Virus record (IMG/VR): IMGVR_UViG_3300042549_009448
Coordinates: 1-64,000 of that record
Direction: 5' to 3' (one strand)
DNA length: 64,000 nt
Origin: a virus
Part shown: positions 52,750 to 61,593 of the stretch, one piece after another
Position numbering within the stretch: position 1 is the stretch's first letter
How the letters are laid out: each line of letters starts with the position of its first letter
Position numbers and translations under genes: made by a program
The notes under the pieces: model-generated
The model's database searches: none
What the model saw: the letters and a program-made list of their open reading frames with translations, nothing else
What the model was told of the DNA's origin: nothing

Positions 52750-53940
52750 ATGGCAAAATCAACAATGGACGCATTCGCCAAGTTTAACGACTTGCTCGAA
52801 AAGAAAGTCAAATCTAAAATTGAGATCCGAGGATTCTCAGACATCGAAGAGTACATTCCAACTGGAAACTACTTATTAAATGCTCAAATGTCAGGATCCC
52901 TTTTTGGAGGTTATCCAAACACTAGAAGTATTGGAATTGCTGGAGATTCAGGTTCAGGTAAAACCTTCTTATGCTTAAATGCAGTTAGAGAATTGCAGCA
53001 AATGGATTACATGGTAATCTACATTGACACCGAGGGTGCAATCGACTCAAACGACTATGTTAAATTTGGAGTAGACCTAACCAAATTAAAGTATTTACGT
53101 ATGGGTCTTATTAGTGAAGTTAAATTTTACGTCCACGACCTAATTGAAACAATTAAGGAAAATCCAGGACTTAAGCTTGCGCTATTCGTAGATTCAGTAG
53201 GCATGCTAGATACTGATAAAAGTCAACGTGATATGGAAGCCGGTAAGAATGCTGCAGATATGGGTCTTCGTGCAAAAGAGATGAGATCTTTATTCAAGTC
53301 ATTGACTCTAGATCTTTCAAATTACAAAGTGCCATTCATCTTTACAAATCACACGTATGCTTCAATGGATCAATACACTCCAAAGGGTATGTCAGGTGGT
53401 GGAGGTCCAGAATTCTCTGCCTCAATTATCTTAATGTTAAGTAAAGGAACCCTAAGAGATGAGGCTAAAACCACTACTGGAATTATTGTTCGCTCCAAAA
53501 CCAAAAAGAATCGTTTGGCAAGACCAATTGATATTGAATTTCACATCTCTTTCCATAAGGGTATGAATCAATTTGTTGGGCTTGAACAATACGTAAACTG
53601 GGAAAACTGTGGAGTCGGTAGAGGTAATAAGTTAACAGAAAAGGAATTCTCTAAACTTAAACCTGACGAATCTGAACTATGCTCTAAATTTGAAGTGGCT
53701 GGTGAGACTTTCTATTTCTTACCCAAAAAATTAGGTAAAACTTACATCATTAGACATAACGGCGATGCTGTTCCAGTTAAGGAATTTTTCTCAGCAAGAC
53801 TTTTCACTAAAGAGGTGTTAACTGAATTAGACGAAAAGATAATTAAACCAACCTTTAAGTTTCCAGAAACTCAGGATGGAATTGATAATATGGAAACCGA
53901 AGAATTAGAAGACTTAACTGATACTGACCATGACCTATAA
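52750..53940 (+). CDS. uvsX: UvsX-type RecA recombinase
   Basis: A protein of 396 residues. Walker A is GDSGSGKT at 65-72, VIYIDTEGAIDS gives the catalytic Glu, LALFVDSVGML is Walker B, and FIFTNHTYASMDQYTPKGMSGGGG is the L2/DNA-binding region. The acidic C-terminal tail (EELEDLTDTDHDL) is like that of T4 UvsX, which regulates its interaction with the mediator. It performs strand exchange for recombination-dependent replication with gp32, gp46/47 and gp41, all present here. It overlaps the next gene by 11 bases. Confidence 0.95.
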   Translation: MAKSTMDAFAKFNDLLEKKVKSKIEIRGFSDIEEYIPTGNYLLNAQMSGSLFGGYPNTRSIGIAGDSGSGKTFLCLNAVRELQQMDYMVIYIDTEGAIDSNDYVKFGVDLTKLKYLRMGLISEVKFYVHDLIETIKENPGLKLALFVDSVGMLDTDKSQRDMEAGKNAADMGLRAKEMRSLFKSLTLDLSNYKVPFIFTNHTYASMDQYTPKGMSGGGGPEFSASIILMLSKGTLRDEAKTTTGIIVRSKTKKNRLARPIDIEFHISFHKGMNQFVGLEQYVNWENCGVGRGNKLTEKEFSKLKPDESELCSKFEVAGETFYFLPKKLGKTYIIRHNGDAVPVKEFFSARLFTKEVLTELDEKIIKPTFKFPETQDGIDNMETEELEDLTDTDHDL

Positions 53941-54274
53941 TCTGAGCGCATTAGCTCCTCTTAAATATTACCTTGAATCTCACATTGCCTTGCCGAACTA
54001 TCCAACTCGGCAGGACTTTGTTTTTGATATTGTGTCATACCTAATTAGAGTTTCCGAAAGTAAGTCCAGAAAATTGGACCCAGAGGATCTAAAGTTTTCA
54101 ACCAAAACTCTAAAGTACGTTTTCAACGATAAGATAAACGATGATGAATTTCGTGATAAAATAAAACTTATTATAAAAGATATGATAGAAGATGGTAGTT
54201 TAACAAAGGCTGGAGAAAATCTAGTAATTTCCAAAACTGAATTTTTAAAAATTTATATAATTTCGAATAACTAA
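53930..54274 (+). CDS. Small unknown protein between UvsX and helicase
   Basis: A protein of 114 residues, mostly helical, with a possible winged-helix shape (YPTRQDFVFDIVSYLIRV, DEFRDKIKLIIKDMIEDGSLTKAG, then LVISKTEFLKIY). It overlaps uvsX by 11 bases and ends six bases before the helicase. A helicase-loader or accessory role like T4 gp59 or gp40 would suit the position, but there is no sequence match that I can assert. Confidence 0.6.
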   Translation: MTYNLSALAPLKYYLESHIALPNYPTRQDFVFDIVSYLIRVSESKSRKLDPEDLKFSTKTLKYVFNDKINDDEFRDKIKLIIKDMIEDGSLTKAGENLVISKTEFLKIYIISNN

Positions 54275-54280
54275 AAAAAT

Positions 54281-55804
54281 ATGACGATAGACTTTAAAGA
54301 GAACATTGAGGTTCTTGAAAGAATAATCTTTAACTTTATTTTGACTGATGATGACGGCGATGTCGTGATAAAGCCAAAGAACTATGATTCACTGGACAAG
54401 CGCGAAATCCTTCCGTTAGTTAAGGCTCATTATTTCAATGATGATACGCTACAGAGAGTCTATCGAGTTGCAAAAAAGTTTTTTGTTGAATATTCAAATC
54501 TTCCAACTCGAAATGAACTTCGCGAGCTTTGCAATCTTTCAAACTTGGACATTCCAGACGCAAAGTTTAATTCTCTATTTGCGGTTGATCTTTCTAGTTA
54601 TAATTACGATTTTCTATTCAAATACACAAAAGCCTTTATATTTTACAAGAATCTAAATGCTTCAGTAATTGACGTACTTTCTTATTTAAAAACAACTGAA
54701 ATTAATCCAGAAAACGTTGAACTAATCACTAATGAAGTTAGAGAAAAATTCAATGAAAAATTAAACGTATCATTTACAAATGCCGAATCTGGCCTAGATT
54801 TTTTTAATCCAGTAGATCACGTTCAATTATCAAAGATCGGTAATCCAACCGGCTTCAAATTTTTGGATAAGACGCTAGGCGGAGGCTGGAACCCAAAAAC
54901 ACTAGTCGTTTTTCAAGGTCGACCTAAAGTTGGTAAATCGATGGTACTTTCAAATATTGCAGGTAGAGCATTCATGGCCGGTTGTAATGTTGGAATCGCG
55001 ACACTTGAATTATCTGACCGAAAGTACATGAAACGCCTAGGCTCTATGATCTTGGAAATTCCGTTTAAGGATTACGACTCAATGTTGGATAATACTCAAA
55101 CCGCGGATGTTGCAAGTAAAATGGCTAATTTAAAGAAGGCCGTTCCAACTCTTGGCAAGCTAGTCGTAAAAGAATTTCCTACTGGAACCGCTTCAGCAAT
55201 TGATGTTGAAAACTACTTTCTAAAAGTTCAACAAAATACTGGAAAGAAATTCACGGTAATCGTGGTTGACTACATCAACTTGATGAGACCTATGAGAGAA
55301 CAGGGAAACACTTATGAAAAGATTAAAGTAATCTCAGAAGAGTTAAGAGCCGTTGCAATCCGAAACGAGTGGTGTATTATTACCGCAACTCAAATCAAAC
55401 GAGATGCAGTAGATGATCAAGACTTAAGCATGTCAGACATTGCCGAATCTTTCGGTTTAGTGCATACAGTAGATTCTCTATTCGGCTTGATTAGAGGCCC
55501 AATGGAGAAGCGTATGAAGATTAAGTTAATTGCGAATCGAGATGGAGGATACACCGAAAGTTTTAAAATGTACCGAATGAGTTATGAATTTGCTAAGTTA
55601 ACTGAAGAAAACGATCCAGCTTCTGAATTCTATTCGGATGATGATGATACTCAGTCTCTTGAAAATCAAATGAGAACTCAATACAATACAGTCCATACAA
55701 CAACTTTACCTCCAAACTTAATTACAATGGAAGAGGCACTAAGCAGACCTGCACCTCAATATAAATCGCCAAGCGATTACGATGACTTGCTAAATTCAAT
55801 TTAA
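54281..55804 (+). CDS. gp41: Replicative DnaB-type helicase, T4 gp41-like
   Basis: A protein of 507 residues. The helical N-terminal domain (about 1-170) is followed by a RecA-like helicase domain with Walker A GRPKVGKS at 213-220, a LELSDRKYMKRL segment, and Walker B VIVVDYINLM. An ITATQIKRDAVDDQDLSMSDIAESFG segment corresponds to motif H3/H4 of DnaB, and the arginine-finger region is RGPMEKRMKIKLIANRDGG. It should unwind the fork with gp32, polymerase and primase; no primase is seen in the window. An acidic C-terminal extension (YSDDDDTQ, SDYDDLLNSI) may be a partner-binding tail. Confidence 0.93.
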   Translation: MTIDFKENIEVLERIIFNFILTDDDGDVVIKPKNYDSLDKREILPLVKAHYFNDDTLQRVYRVAKKFFVEYSNLPTRNELRELCNLSNLDIPDAKFNSLFAVDLSSYNYDFLFKYTKAFIFYKNLNASVIDVLSYLKTTEINPENVELITNEVREKFNEKLNVSFTNAESGLDFFNPVDHVQLSKIGNPTGFKFLDKTLGGGWNPKTLVVFQGRPKVGKSMVLSNIAGRAFMAGCNVGIATLELSDRKYMKRLGSMILEIPFKDYDSMLDNTQTADVASKMANLKKAVPTLGKLVVKEFPTGTASAIDVENYFLKVQQNTGKKFTVIVVDYINLMRPMREQGNTYEKIKVISEELRAVAIRNEWCIITATQIKRDAVDDQDLSMSDIAESFGLVHTVDSLFGLIRGPMEKRMKIKLIANRDGGYTESFKMYRMSYEFAKLTEENDPASEFYSDDDDTQSLENQMRTQYNTVHTTTLPPNLITMEEALSRPAPQYKSPSDYDDLLNSI

Positions 55805-55818
55805 AAAACACAAATACT

Positions 55819-56493
55819 GTGATACCTAGACAACATGAAGACCACTTAGACGATGACGATGACAAGTCATTAAATTATCATGAAGATGAAGACTTCTTAT
55901 TTGAAAGAGATGCTGAACTATCAGACGACCATCTGTTAACTGATGAGTATGATGATGATGAACTTGAAAGACGTAGGTCTGCTTACGCGGATCTAAAGAA
56001 GACTGATAAGATCTTTAATAACACATATAATCTTGGACTAGACACAACCGACGATGAAGAAGAAGGTGCTCCAAGAGCCAGTACTTCTGAGCTAAAACTA
56101 GATAGCGGATCTCCAGATTACCACATGTACGATCCAAAAAGGTTCGCAGAGAGCCTCGACCTTAAGATCGTTCAGCGAGACATATATGAATTCATTAAAA
56201 CCAATCTAAGGGTGAAGGACATCCTCGGAAATGAACCAGACAAAAAGAAATTCACTAAACCTGAAATCAACGAACTGTTTGAAATTCTAAATTTAGGGTT
56301 GGCGACTGGTGCAACTGGAAACGTCTTCATAAATTCAATCCATGTGCTTGATTCAATCTCTTCCTTAATAAACATGGAGTACAAAAAGATATTTGACCAG
56401 TTAACTTATGATAATAAGGAGATTCTATTGGTAGAATTAAACAATAAGTACGGATTCTTAGACAACACAGGCAAGAACTATAAAATATTCTAA
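55819..56493 (+). CDS. Acidic unknown protein between helicase and gp47
   Basis: A protein of 224 residues starting at GTG. The first 100 residues are very acidic and disordered (HLDDDDDKSLNYHEDED, DELERRR). The rest is a compact domain (FAESLDLKIVQRDIYEFIKTNLRV, INSIHVLDSISSLINM, YGFLDNTGKNYKIF). It adjoins gp47 with no gap (stop then ATG), in a run of recombination genes. I do not recognise a family; the acidic part could mimic DNA or bind the basic recombination proteins. Confidence 0.65.
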   Translation: MIPRQHEDHLDDDDDKSLNYHEDEDFLFERDAELSDDHLLTDEYDDDELERRRSAYADLKKTDKIFNNTYNLGLDTTDDEEEGAPRASTSELKLDSGSPDYHMYDPKRFAESLDLKIVQRDIYEFIKTNLRVKDILGNEPDKKKFTKPEINELFEILNLGLATGATGNVFINSIHVLDSISSLINMEYKKIFDQLTYDNKEILLVELNNKYGFLDNTGKNYKIF

Positions 56494-57606
56494 ATGAAAC
56501 TCACAAATATTCGAAAAATAACGTTAGTTGGAGATCTTCATCTTGGTATAAAAAACAATTCAGTAGAATGGCTTCAAATACAAAAGGACTTTCTATTGGA
56601 CTTTTTATTAACAAAGATCGATGAAGATTTTGACGAAGACCGAGACATCCTCTTTTTAGAAGGGGACATTTTCCATTCTAGAGAATCAATTAATGTTAGA
56701 ATTCACGATGAGGCCTTAACCATATTTAAGGCATTGGCTAAGAAGTTTAAGCGCGGAATCTACATCATTATTGGAAACCATGATGTGTATTACAAAGATA
56801 GAAATGCAGTTCACTCACTTAAGTCAATATCTCATATCGCTGACAACATTCATGTTTTTGAAAATCCTGAAATTCTAACAATCAACGGAACTCATAATTT
56901 CTTAATGTTACCTTGGGTTGAGGACGTTCGCCGAATAAATCAAATCATAACTGATCATCAAGATCTTTGCGAGTATATTGTTTGCCATGCAGACATTAAG
57001 GGACTCCGTTTCAACAAATGGACAAAGGTCGAACACGGAATTGAGGTGGATATGCTAGGCTCATATAAAAGAGTTTATGCTGGACACATTCACCATCGTC
57101 AAGAATTTAAAAACGTACTCTACACCGGCACTCCATATCAAATGGATCGAGGCGATAGAGACAATGTTAAAGGCTTTTATGAATTGACCCTTACTAAGGA
57201 CTCAATTGCTGAAAGATTCATTGAGAATACACAATCACCAGTTTACAAGAAGTTTGATATTTACGAATTGCTAGAGATGCCAGTAGAACAAGTGGTCTCA
57301 AACCTAAATAATGCTTTTGTTGATGTAATGATAAGCGTTAATTTTGTAAATAAATTTCCAGTTACCAGATTCATTGAAGCTGTCTCTAAGTCAACTCACA
57401 GAAAGATTGAATTCTTTACTTACGTTGACCAAGTTAAAGAAGACGCGACCGGCTCAAATTTTAATCCAGAAGATCAATTCAACATAATCGATATTTTCAA
57501 GAGCTTTATTAAATCAAAGGCGTATTCTCAAACATTTAAGACTGACCTTGCCCGAAAGTTCGTTGAAATTCATAACTTAGTAAAACAGGATGGATCACAT
57601 GAGTAA
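56494..57606 (+). CDS. gp47: Recombination nuclease subunit, T4 gp47/SbcD/Mre11-like
   Basis: A protein of 370 residues with the calcineurin-type phosphoesterase motifs in order: VGDLHLG at about 12-18, FLEGDIFHSR, IIIGNHDVYY, VCHAD and YAGHIHHR. It forms with gp46 the ATP-driven nuclease that resects ends to begin recombination-dependent replication. The 3' end overlaps the SET-like gene by 17 bases. Confidence 0.93.
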   Translation: MKLTNIRKITLVGDLHLGIKNNSVEWLQIQKDFLLDFLLTKIDEDFDEDRDILFLEGDIFHSRESINVRIHDEALTIFKALAKKFKRGIYIIIGNHDVYYKDRNAVHSLKSISHIADNIHVFENPEILTINGTHNFLMLPWVEDVRRINQIITDHQDLCEYIVCHADIKGLRFNKWTKVEHGIEVDMLGSYKRVYAGHIHHRQEFKNVLYTGTPYQMDRGDRDNVKGFYELTLTKDSIAERFIENTQSPVYKKFDIYELLEMPVEQVVSNLNNAFVDVMISVNFVNKFPVTRFIEAVSKSTHRKIEFFTYVDQVKEDATGSNFNPEDQFNIIDIFKSFIKSKAYSQTFKTDLARKFVEIHNLVKQDGSHE

Positions 57607-58090
57607 AGCTCCAAAAATCTTAAATACCATTTGCGTAAAGCCAATCAACGATAAGGAGTTTGGCGTATTTACGAATGCTCCACTATATCGAGATTCAATC
57701 GTTGAATTTTGTGCCTGGTTGCCAGTAAGCCAAAGGATTCAAATCCTAATTGACAAGAACGATGCAAGCCTAGGTCAAAGACTATTCATTAACCCAGACG
57801 GCATTGAAAAGGAGAGACAATTCGCAGCTAAGATTGCCGATCTTGATTTACAGGAGAGACTGGACCGAGGCCTAATAACTACTGAACAATTTAAAGCGCT
57901 TCTGATTGAGGTTGCCAATCCAACTAAACTATTGAGTGTGGTTTCGCATGCAATCCTGTTGGGATTCGGGTCTCTTTATCGTCGAAGCGACATGCCTAAC
58001 ATTACTTGGGAATACGATAGTGATTCTAAGTTGTATAAGTTTTATACAACTCAGGATATCGCTGCAAACCGCGAACTTACATACTTTTAA
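57590..58090 (+). CDS. SET-domain-like protein between gp47 and gp46
   Basis: A protein of 166 residues (or 163 from the ATG at 57599). The N-terminal FGVFTNAPLYRDSIVEFC at 24-41 matches the 'GxGVFA ... I-x-x-G-x-x-I' entry of SET domains. SHAILLGFGSLYRRSDMPNITWEYD at about 119-143 matches the 'N-H-S-x-x-P-N' segment with the first residues changed (YRRSDMPN). IAANRELTYF at the end matches 'I-x-x-G-E-E-L-T-x-x-Y'. SET proteins methylate lysines with S-adenosylmethionine. The Asn-His pair of classical enzymes is not conserved, so activity is uncertain. Overlap with gp47 and a two-base gap to gp46 show co-translation in the recombination operon. Confidence 0.6.
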   Translation: MDHMSKAPKILNTICVKPINDKEFGVFTNAPLYRDSIVEFCAWLPVSQRIQILIDKNDASLGQRLFINPDGIEKERQFAAKIADLDLQERLDRGLITTEQFKALLIEVANPTKLLSVVSHAILLGFGSLYRRSDMPNITWEYDSDSKLYKFYTTQDIAANRELTYF

Positions 58091-58092
58091 TC

Positions 58093-59754
58093 ATGAAGAT
58101 ACAAGAATTTTCCTTTAGAAACATCTGCTCATACGGCAATAAATTACAAACATTCAAGTTTACAGACGAGCCTCGACTAATCCTAGTTCAGGGTAAAAAC
58201 GGTAGTGGCAAATCTTCAATCTCGGATGCTTTGACTGTGTCACTATACGGTAAATCTGCAATCCGCAAGACCAAGGAAATCCCTAATCGAATCAACAAGA
58301 ATGCCTATACTCAAATTAAATTCGTTACCGGAAATGGTCAACTTATTGATATCGAAAGAGGCCTTGAACCTAACTTTTCCAAGCTTTCGATTGATGGAGT
58401 TGAATATAACTTGCCTGATAAACGTAGAGTCGATGAATTTATTGAAGACGAATTGACTAAGATACCGTTTAACGTTTTCTCAAATACTATTAGCTTATCA
58501 GTTAATGATTTTAAGAGCTTTGTTAAACTTAGTCCAGCCGATAAACGTCAAATCATCGATAAGATATTTGGACTAGATATTGTTAATGATATGGCTAAGG
58601 TTGCAAAGGAAGAGTCTAAAAAGATTAAGGGCGATATTGCACCTCTTGAATCAGCTATTTCGAGTAACCAACGACTATTAGAATCCTCAATCTCTCAACT
58701 TGAAGCCCTAAAGTCTGAAATAAAAACGAGTAATGATGCAAAAATTTCAGAATTAAACGAGGCACTTGAGCAGTTAGCTACTGATAAAAAAGAGGCGCAT
58801 ACCGTAGCAAGTAGTTTTTCAGGTAAAATTTCTGAAATTAGGCAGAGTGTTAGAGCTGAACAGGATAAACTGAGCACAGTTAGAGTTAACATTTCTGAAA
58901 TTCAAAAGAAGTTGGACATTTACAATAAGAACAAGTGTCCGCATTGTCTTTCTGATTTAACTGATGAGGTTCATTCTCAAATCAAAGATAAGCTTGTTGC
59001 AAAAAAAACTGAACAGGAATCAGCGTTTCCTGCAATTTCAGAAAGAATTAAATCTCATGAAAAAGACTTATCGTTAGTAGAAACTGAATCTAGCGAAGTA
59101 AAGGGCAAGTACTATCAAATTGATGCTCAAATAACTTCGGTTAAGCGTGAAATTGCTGATCTAAGCAGACAGGGTAACCGGACATCAGACACGCATTTAA
59201 CTGAGGTCATTAACAATATCAAGGCAGAGATCCAGACATCTAGCGCTAGTCTATCTGAAAGACAGGAAAAGTTAAAAGTTTCCCAAGAGATGGAAATGAT
59301 CTTATCAGATAACGGTATGAAACAGATGCTAATGAGTCAAATCATTCCATTGTTGAATAAAAAAATACTAAAGACTGCTAAAGTCTTAGAGTTTAAATTT
59401 TCATTCGAGTTTGATCTAGAGTTCAATCCAATAATAACTCACTTAGGCATGCAAGTTTCGCCAGACTCATTATCCGCTGGTGAACAAAAGAAAATGAATC
59501 TAATTGTTTTACTCTGCATATTAGAGCTAATTAAATTAAAGCACAACAAGGTGAATCTTCTCTTCTTGGACGAGGTATTCTCATCATTAGACGTTGATTC
59601 AATATTTAGAGTAGTTGACCTTTTGAAAACTTTTGCCAAAAAGTACAATATGACAGTATTCGTGATTTCTCATGATCCTTTACCTGAAGAGTATTTTGAT
59701 ACCAAGATCCAGGTTGAAAATACGGATCATTTTTCTGACCTAACAATCGTTTAG
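58093..59754 (+). CDS. gp46: Recombination nuclease subunit, T4 gp46/SbcC/Rad50-like
   Basis: A protein of 553 residues. The N-terminal ATPase half has Walker A GKNGSGKSS at about 34-42. A long coiled coil is interrupted at about 282-285 by a zinc hook, CPHC, and the coil returns to about 430. The C-terminal half has the ABC signature SLSAGEQKKMNLIV, Walker B LLFLDEVFSSLD and the His switch VISHDPLP. Partner of gp47. Small for an SbcC but typical for phage gp46 (T4: 560). Confidence 0.95.
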   Translation: MKIQEFSFRNICSYGNKLQTFKFTDEPRLILVQGKNGSGKSSISDALTVSLYGKSAIRKTKEIPNRINKNAYTQIKFVTGNGQLIDIERGLEPNFSKLSIDGVEYNLPDKRRVDEFIEDELTKIPFNVFSNTISLSVNDFKSFVKLSPADKRQIIDKIFGLDIVNDMAKVAKEESKKIKGDIAPLESAISSNQRLLESSISQLEALKSEIKTSNDAKISELNEALEQLATDKKEAHTVASSFSGKISEIRQSVRAEQDKLSTVRVNISEIQKKLDIYNKNKCPHCLSDLTDEVHSQIKDKLVAKKTEQESAFPAISERIKSHEKDLSLVETESSEVKGKYYQIDAQITSVKREIADLSRQGNRTSDTHLTEVINNIKAEIQTSSASLSERQEKLKVSQEMEMILSDNGMKQMLMSQIIPLLNKKILKTAKVLEFKFSFEFDLEFNPIITHLGMQVSPDSLSAGEQKKMNLIVLLCILELIKLKHNKVNLLFLDEVFSSLDVDSIFRVVDLLKTFAKKYNMTVFVISHDPLPEEYFDTKIQVENTDHFSDLTIV

Positions 59755-59809
59755 GCTAACCTTTTTTCATTTTCTTAGTATTATATTTGAATAGTATTAT
59801 TTCCGAATT

Positions 59810-60703
59810 ATGATTACATTTACAGGGCACACTTTTGCACAAGCATATAAACATTCAATAGAATATCTATTGGCAAACGGCATGGTTAACAATGCTAGGG
59901 GCACAACAAATAAAGAATTACTTGATGTTGCGATAGTAGTTGAGGATCCAACTCAGTGTCTATATGATAATGAAGTTAGAGGTTCTCAGCAAAAGTATAT
60001 TGCTGCCGAATTTTTATGGTACTATGCTGGCCGAAATGATGTAGCTTTCATTTCAAAATGGGCAAAGTTCTGGGAAACCATTCAAAACCCAGATGGCACA
60101 GCAAACTCAGCATACGGCAACCTGATTTTCAATGAAAAGAACCAATACAGGTTTACTCAGTACCAATGGGCAATTCAAAGTTTAATGAATGATTCTAGTA
60201 CAAGACAGGCGATTCTTCATTTTAACAAACCCGCTCACCAGTATTTGACCAATAAGGATTTTGTATGTACCATGTATGCAAATCTGCATATTCGTCAAAA
60301 TAAGTTATACATGAGCGTCTACATGAGAAGTAATGATGCAATTTGGGGTACTCCAACTGATGTTGCATTCTTTTGCTCTTTACAAATGCAGATCCATGCT
60401 CACCTAAAGGAAATTTATCCGGATCTTGAACTTGGTACCTATACTCATGTTGCAAATTCGTATCATGTTTACGATAGGCATTATGATCTAGCTCAAAGAA
60501 TGCTTGCTTCCGATTTTATTCCAGTTACATTACCTTCGATAACTACTGATTTGATAGACATAGACGGATCTTCAAGTCAAGATTTTAATATTGTGTTCGC
60601 AGCGTCCACTGGAAAAACTGATGAACTTATACTTTTTCAACAAGATAACGATCTTTTGAAATGGATTTTTGAAAAACTAAAAGAAGATAACGATGTCATT
60701 TAA
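59810..60703 (+). CDS. gp42: Thymidylate-synthase-family enzyme, predicted dCMP hydroxymethylase (T4 gp42-like)
   Basis: A protein of 297 residues of the ThyA superfamily. The general base is Glu67 (AAEFLWYYAG), the catalytic nucleophile is Cys153 (KDFVCTMYANLHIR), and phosphate/ring contacts lie in MRSNDAIWG at 172-180 and NSYHVYDRHY. Thirty-one residues after the Cys stands Asp184 (GTPTDVAFF). Thymidylate synthases have Asn at this spacing; T4 dCMP hydroxymethylase has Asp179, also 31 after its Cys148, and the same DFMCT and MRSND words. Asp selects cytosine over uracil. The product is therefore more likely hydroxymethyl-dCMP than dTMP, which fits the gp56 homologue. A thymidylate synthase with an unusual Asp is the alternative. 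It overlaps the dCMP deaminase gene by 11 bases. Confidence 0.75.
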   Translation: MITFTGHTFAQAYKHSIEYLLANGMVNNARGTTNKELLDVAIVVEDPTQCLYDNEVRGSQQKYIAAEFLWYYAGRNDVAFISKWAKFWETIQNPDGTANSAYGNLIFNEKNQYRFTQYQWAIQSLMNDSSTRQAILHFNKPAHQYLTNKDFVCTMYANLHIRQNKLYMSVYMRSNDAIWGTPTDVAFFCSLQMQIHAHLKEIYPDLELGTYTHVANSYHVYDRHYDLAQRMLASDFIPVTLPSITTDLIDIDGSSSQDFNIVFAASTGKTDELILFQQDNDLLKWIFEKLKEDNDVI

Positions 60704-61166
60704 TTTAACTAGAGCACAGCGCCAACACCTAATCGATATTGCCTACATCAAGATGGCCCAAACCTGGTCAGGTCTTTCTCATGCAATTCGTAAAAAGGTT
60801 GGAGCCCTAATCGTAAAGAATAACACAATCATTGCTGATGGCTACAATGGAACCCCTTCCGGTTTTGAAAATGAATGTGAGATTGCGATAAACCATGAGG
60901 ATGGCTCATTTAAAGAATATCAAACTAAATGGTATGTTTTGCATGCCGAGTCAAATGCCTTAGCCAAGGTTGCCAAATCAACACAAAGTAGCGACGGAGC
61001 TACTCTCTATATTACTTACTCTCCATGCACAGATTGCAGCAAATTAATTTTACAGGCAGGAATCAAGCGAGTTGTGTATTTAGAAGAATACCGAGATATT
61101 GCCGGCCTTGACTTCTTAAGAAGGGCTGGCATTGAAGTTAAAAAAATTGACCTAGAAACCCTATGA
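60693..61166 (+). CDS. cd: Deoxycytidylate deaminase
   Basis: A protein of 157 residues with the zinc-dependent deaminase motifs HAE at 84-86 (VLHAESNAL) and PCTDC at 111-115, and a substrate segment KKVGALIVKNNTIIADGYNGTPSGF. It converts dCMP to dUMP for thymidylate synthesis. Like T4 Cd it sits with the gp42-like gene, and the two overlap by 11 bases. A further gene follows with a four-base overlap. Confidence 0.92.
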   Translation: MSFNLTRAQRQHLIDIAYIKMAQTWSGLSHAIRKKVGALIVKNNTIIADGYNGTPSGFENECEIAINHEDGSFKEYQTKWYVLHAESNALAKVAKSTQSSDGATLYITYSPCTDCSKLILQAGIKRVVYLEEYRDIAGLDFLRRAGIEVKKIDLETL

Positions 61167-61564
61167 TCGATATATTAGAAAGAAGGCTTGAAATTGTTTT
61201 TGTAAGAGATCAAAAACAATTCATTCAGGCTTTTAATAAAAAGCAGAAATGCGATTATTTACTGAATGTAAATAAAATAATAAAGGAAAAGTTCGACCAT
61301 GAAATTCTTGTGCCAAATAAAATCCAGGCATTCCTAATAAACTATGAGATCAAGAAATTAATTGATAAAGCAATCAATGTTAGGAATCGTAAGTACAATC
61401 GAATAATTTACGTTAATGCCGGCCTCAGTGTCAGCAATATAAACAACACAATCAAGTTTCTAAATACTGCGTATGCAACAATAGAATTCGTTCCTAAATT
61501 AATAGACGGAGATTTTGAAATTGGAGAACTTTCTGGAGTAGAGACAATAAAAAAGGGGCATTAA
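61163..61564 (+). CDS. Small unknown protein at end of the replication cluster
   Basis: A protein of 133 residues with a Rossmann-like or alpha/beta look (IDILERRLEIVFVRDQKQFIQAF, KYNRIIYVNAGLSVSNINNTIKFL). No motif recognised. Its start overlaps the deaminase stop by four bases, and its stop lies inside the loop of the terminator at 61551-61573. Confidence 0.6.
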   Translation: MIDILERRLEIVFVRDQKQFIQAFNKKQKCDYLLNVNKIIKEKFDHEILVPNKIQAFLINYEIKKLIDKAINVRNRKYNRIIYVNAGLSVSNINNTIKFLNTAYATIEFVPKLIDGDFEIGELSGVETIKKGH

Positions 61565-61573
61565 GCCCCTTTT
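61551..61573. terminator. Bidirectional terminator at the convergent end of the replication cluster
   Basis: AAAAGGGGC (61551-61559), loop ATTAA, GCCCCTTTT (61565-61573). Perfect nine-pair stem with A- and T-runs on both sides. Confidence 0.92.
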
Positions 61574-61593
61574 GAAGTTTTATTAGATTAGAA

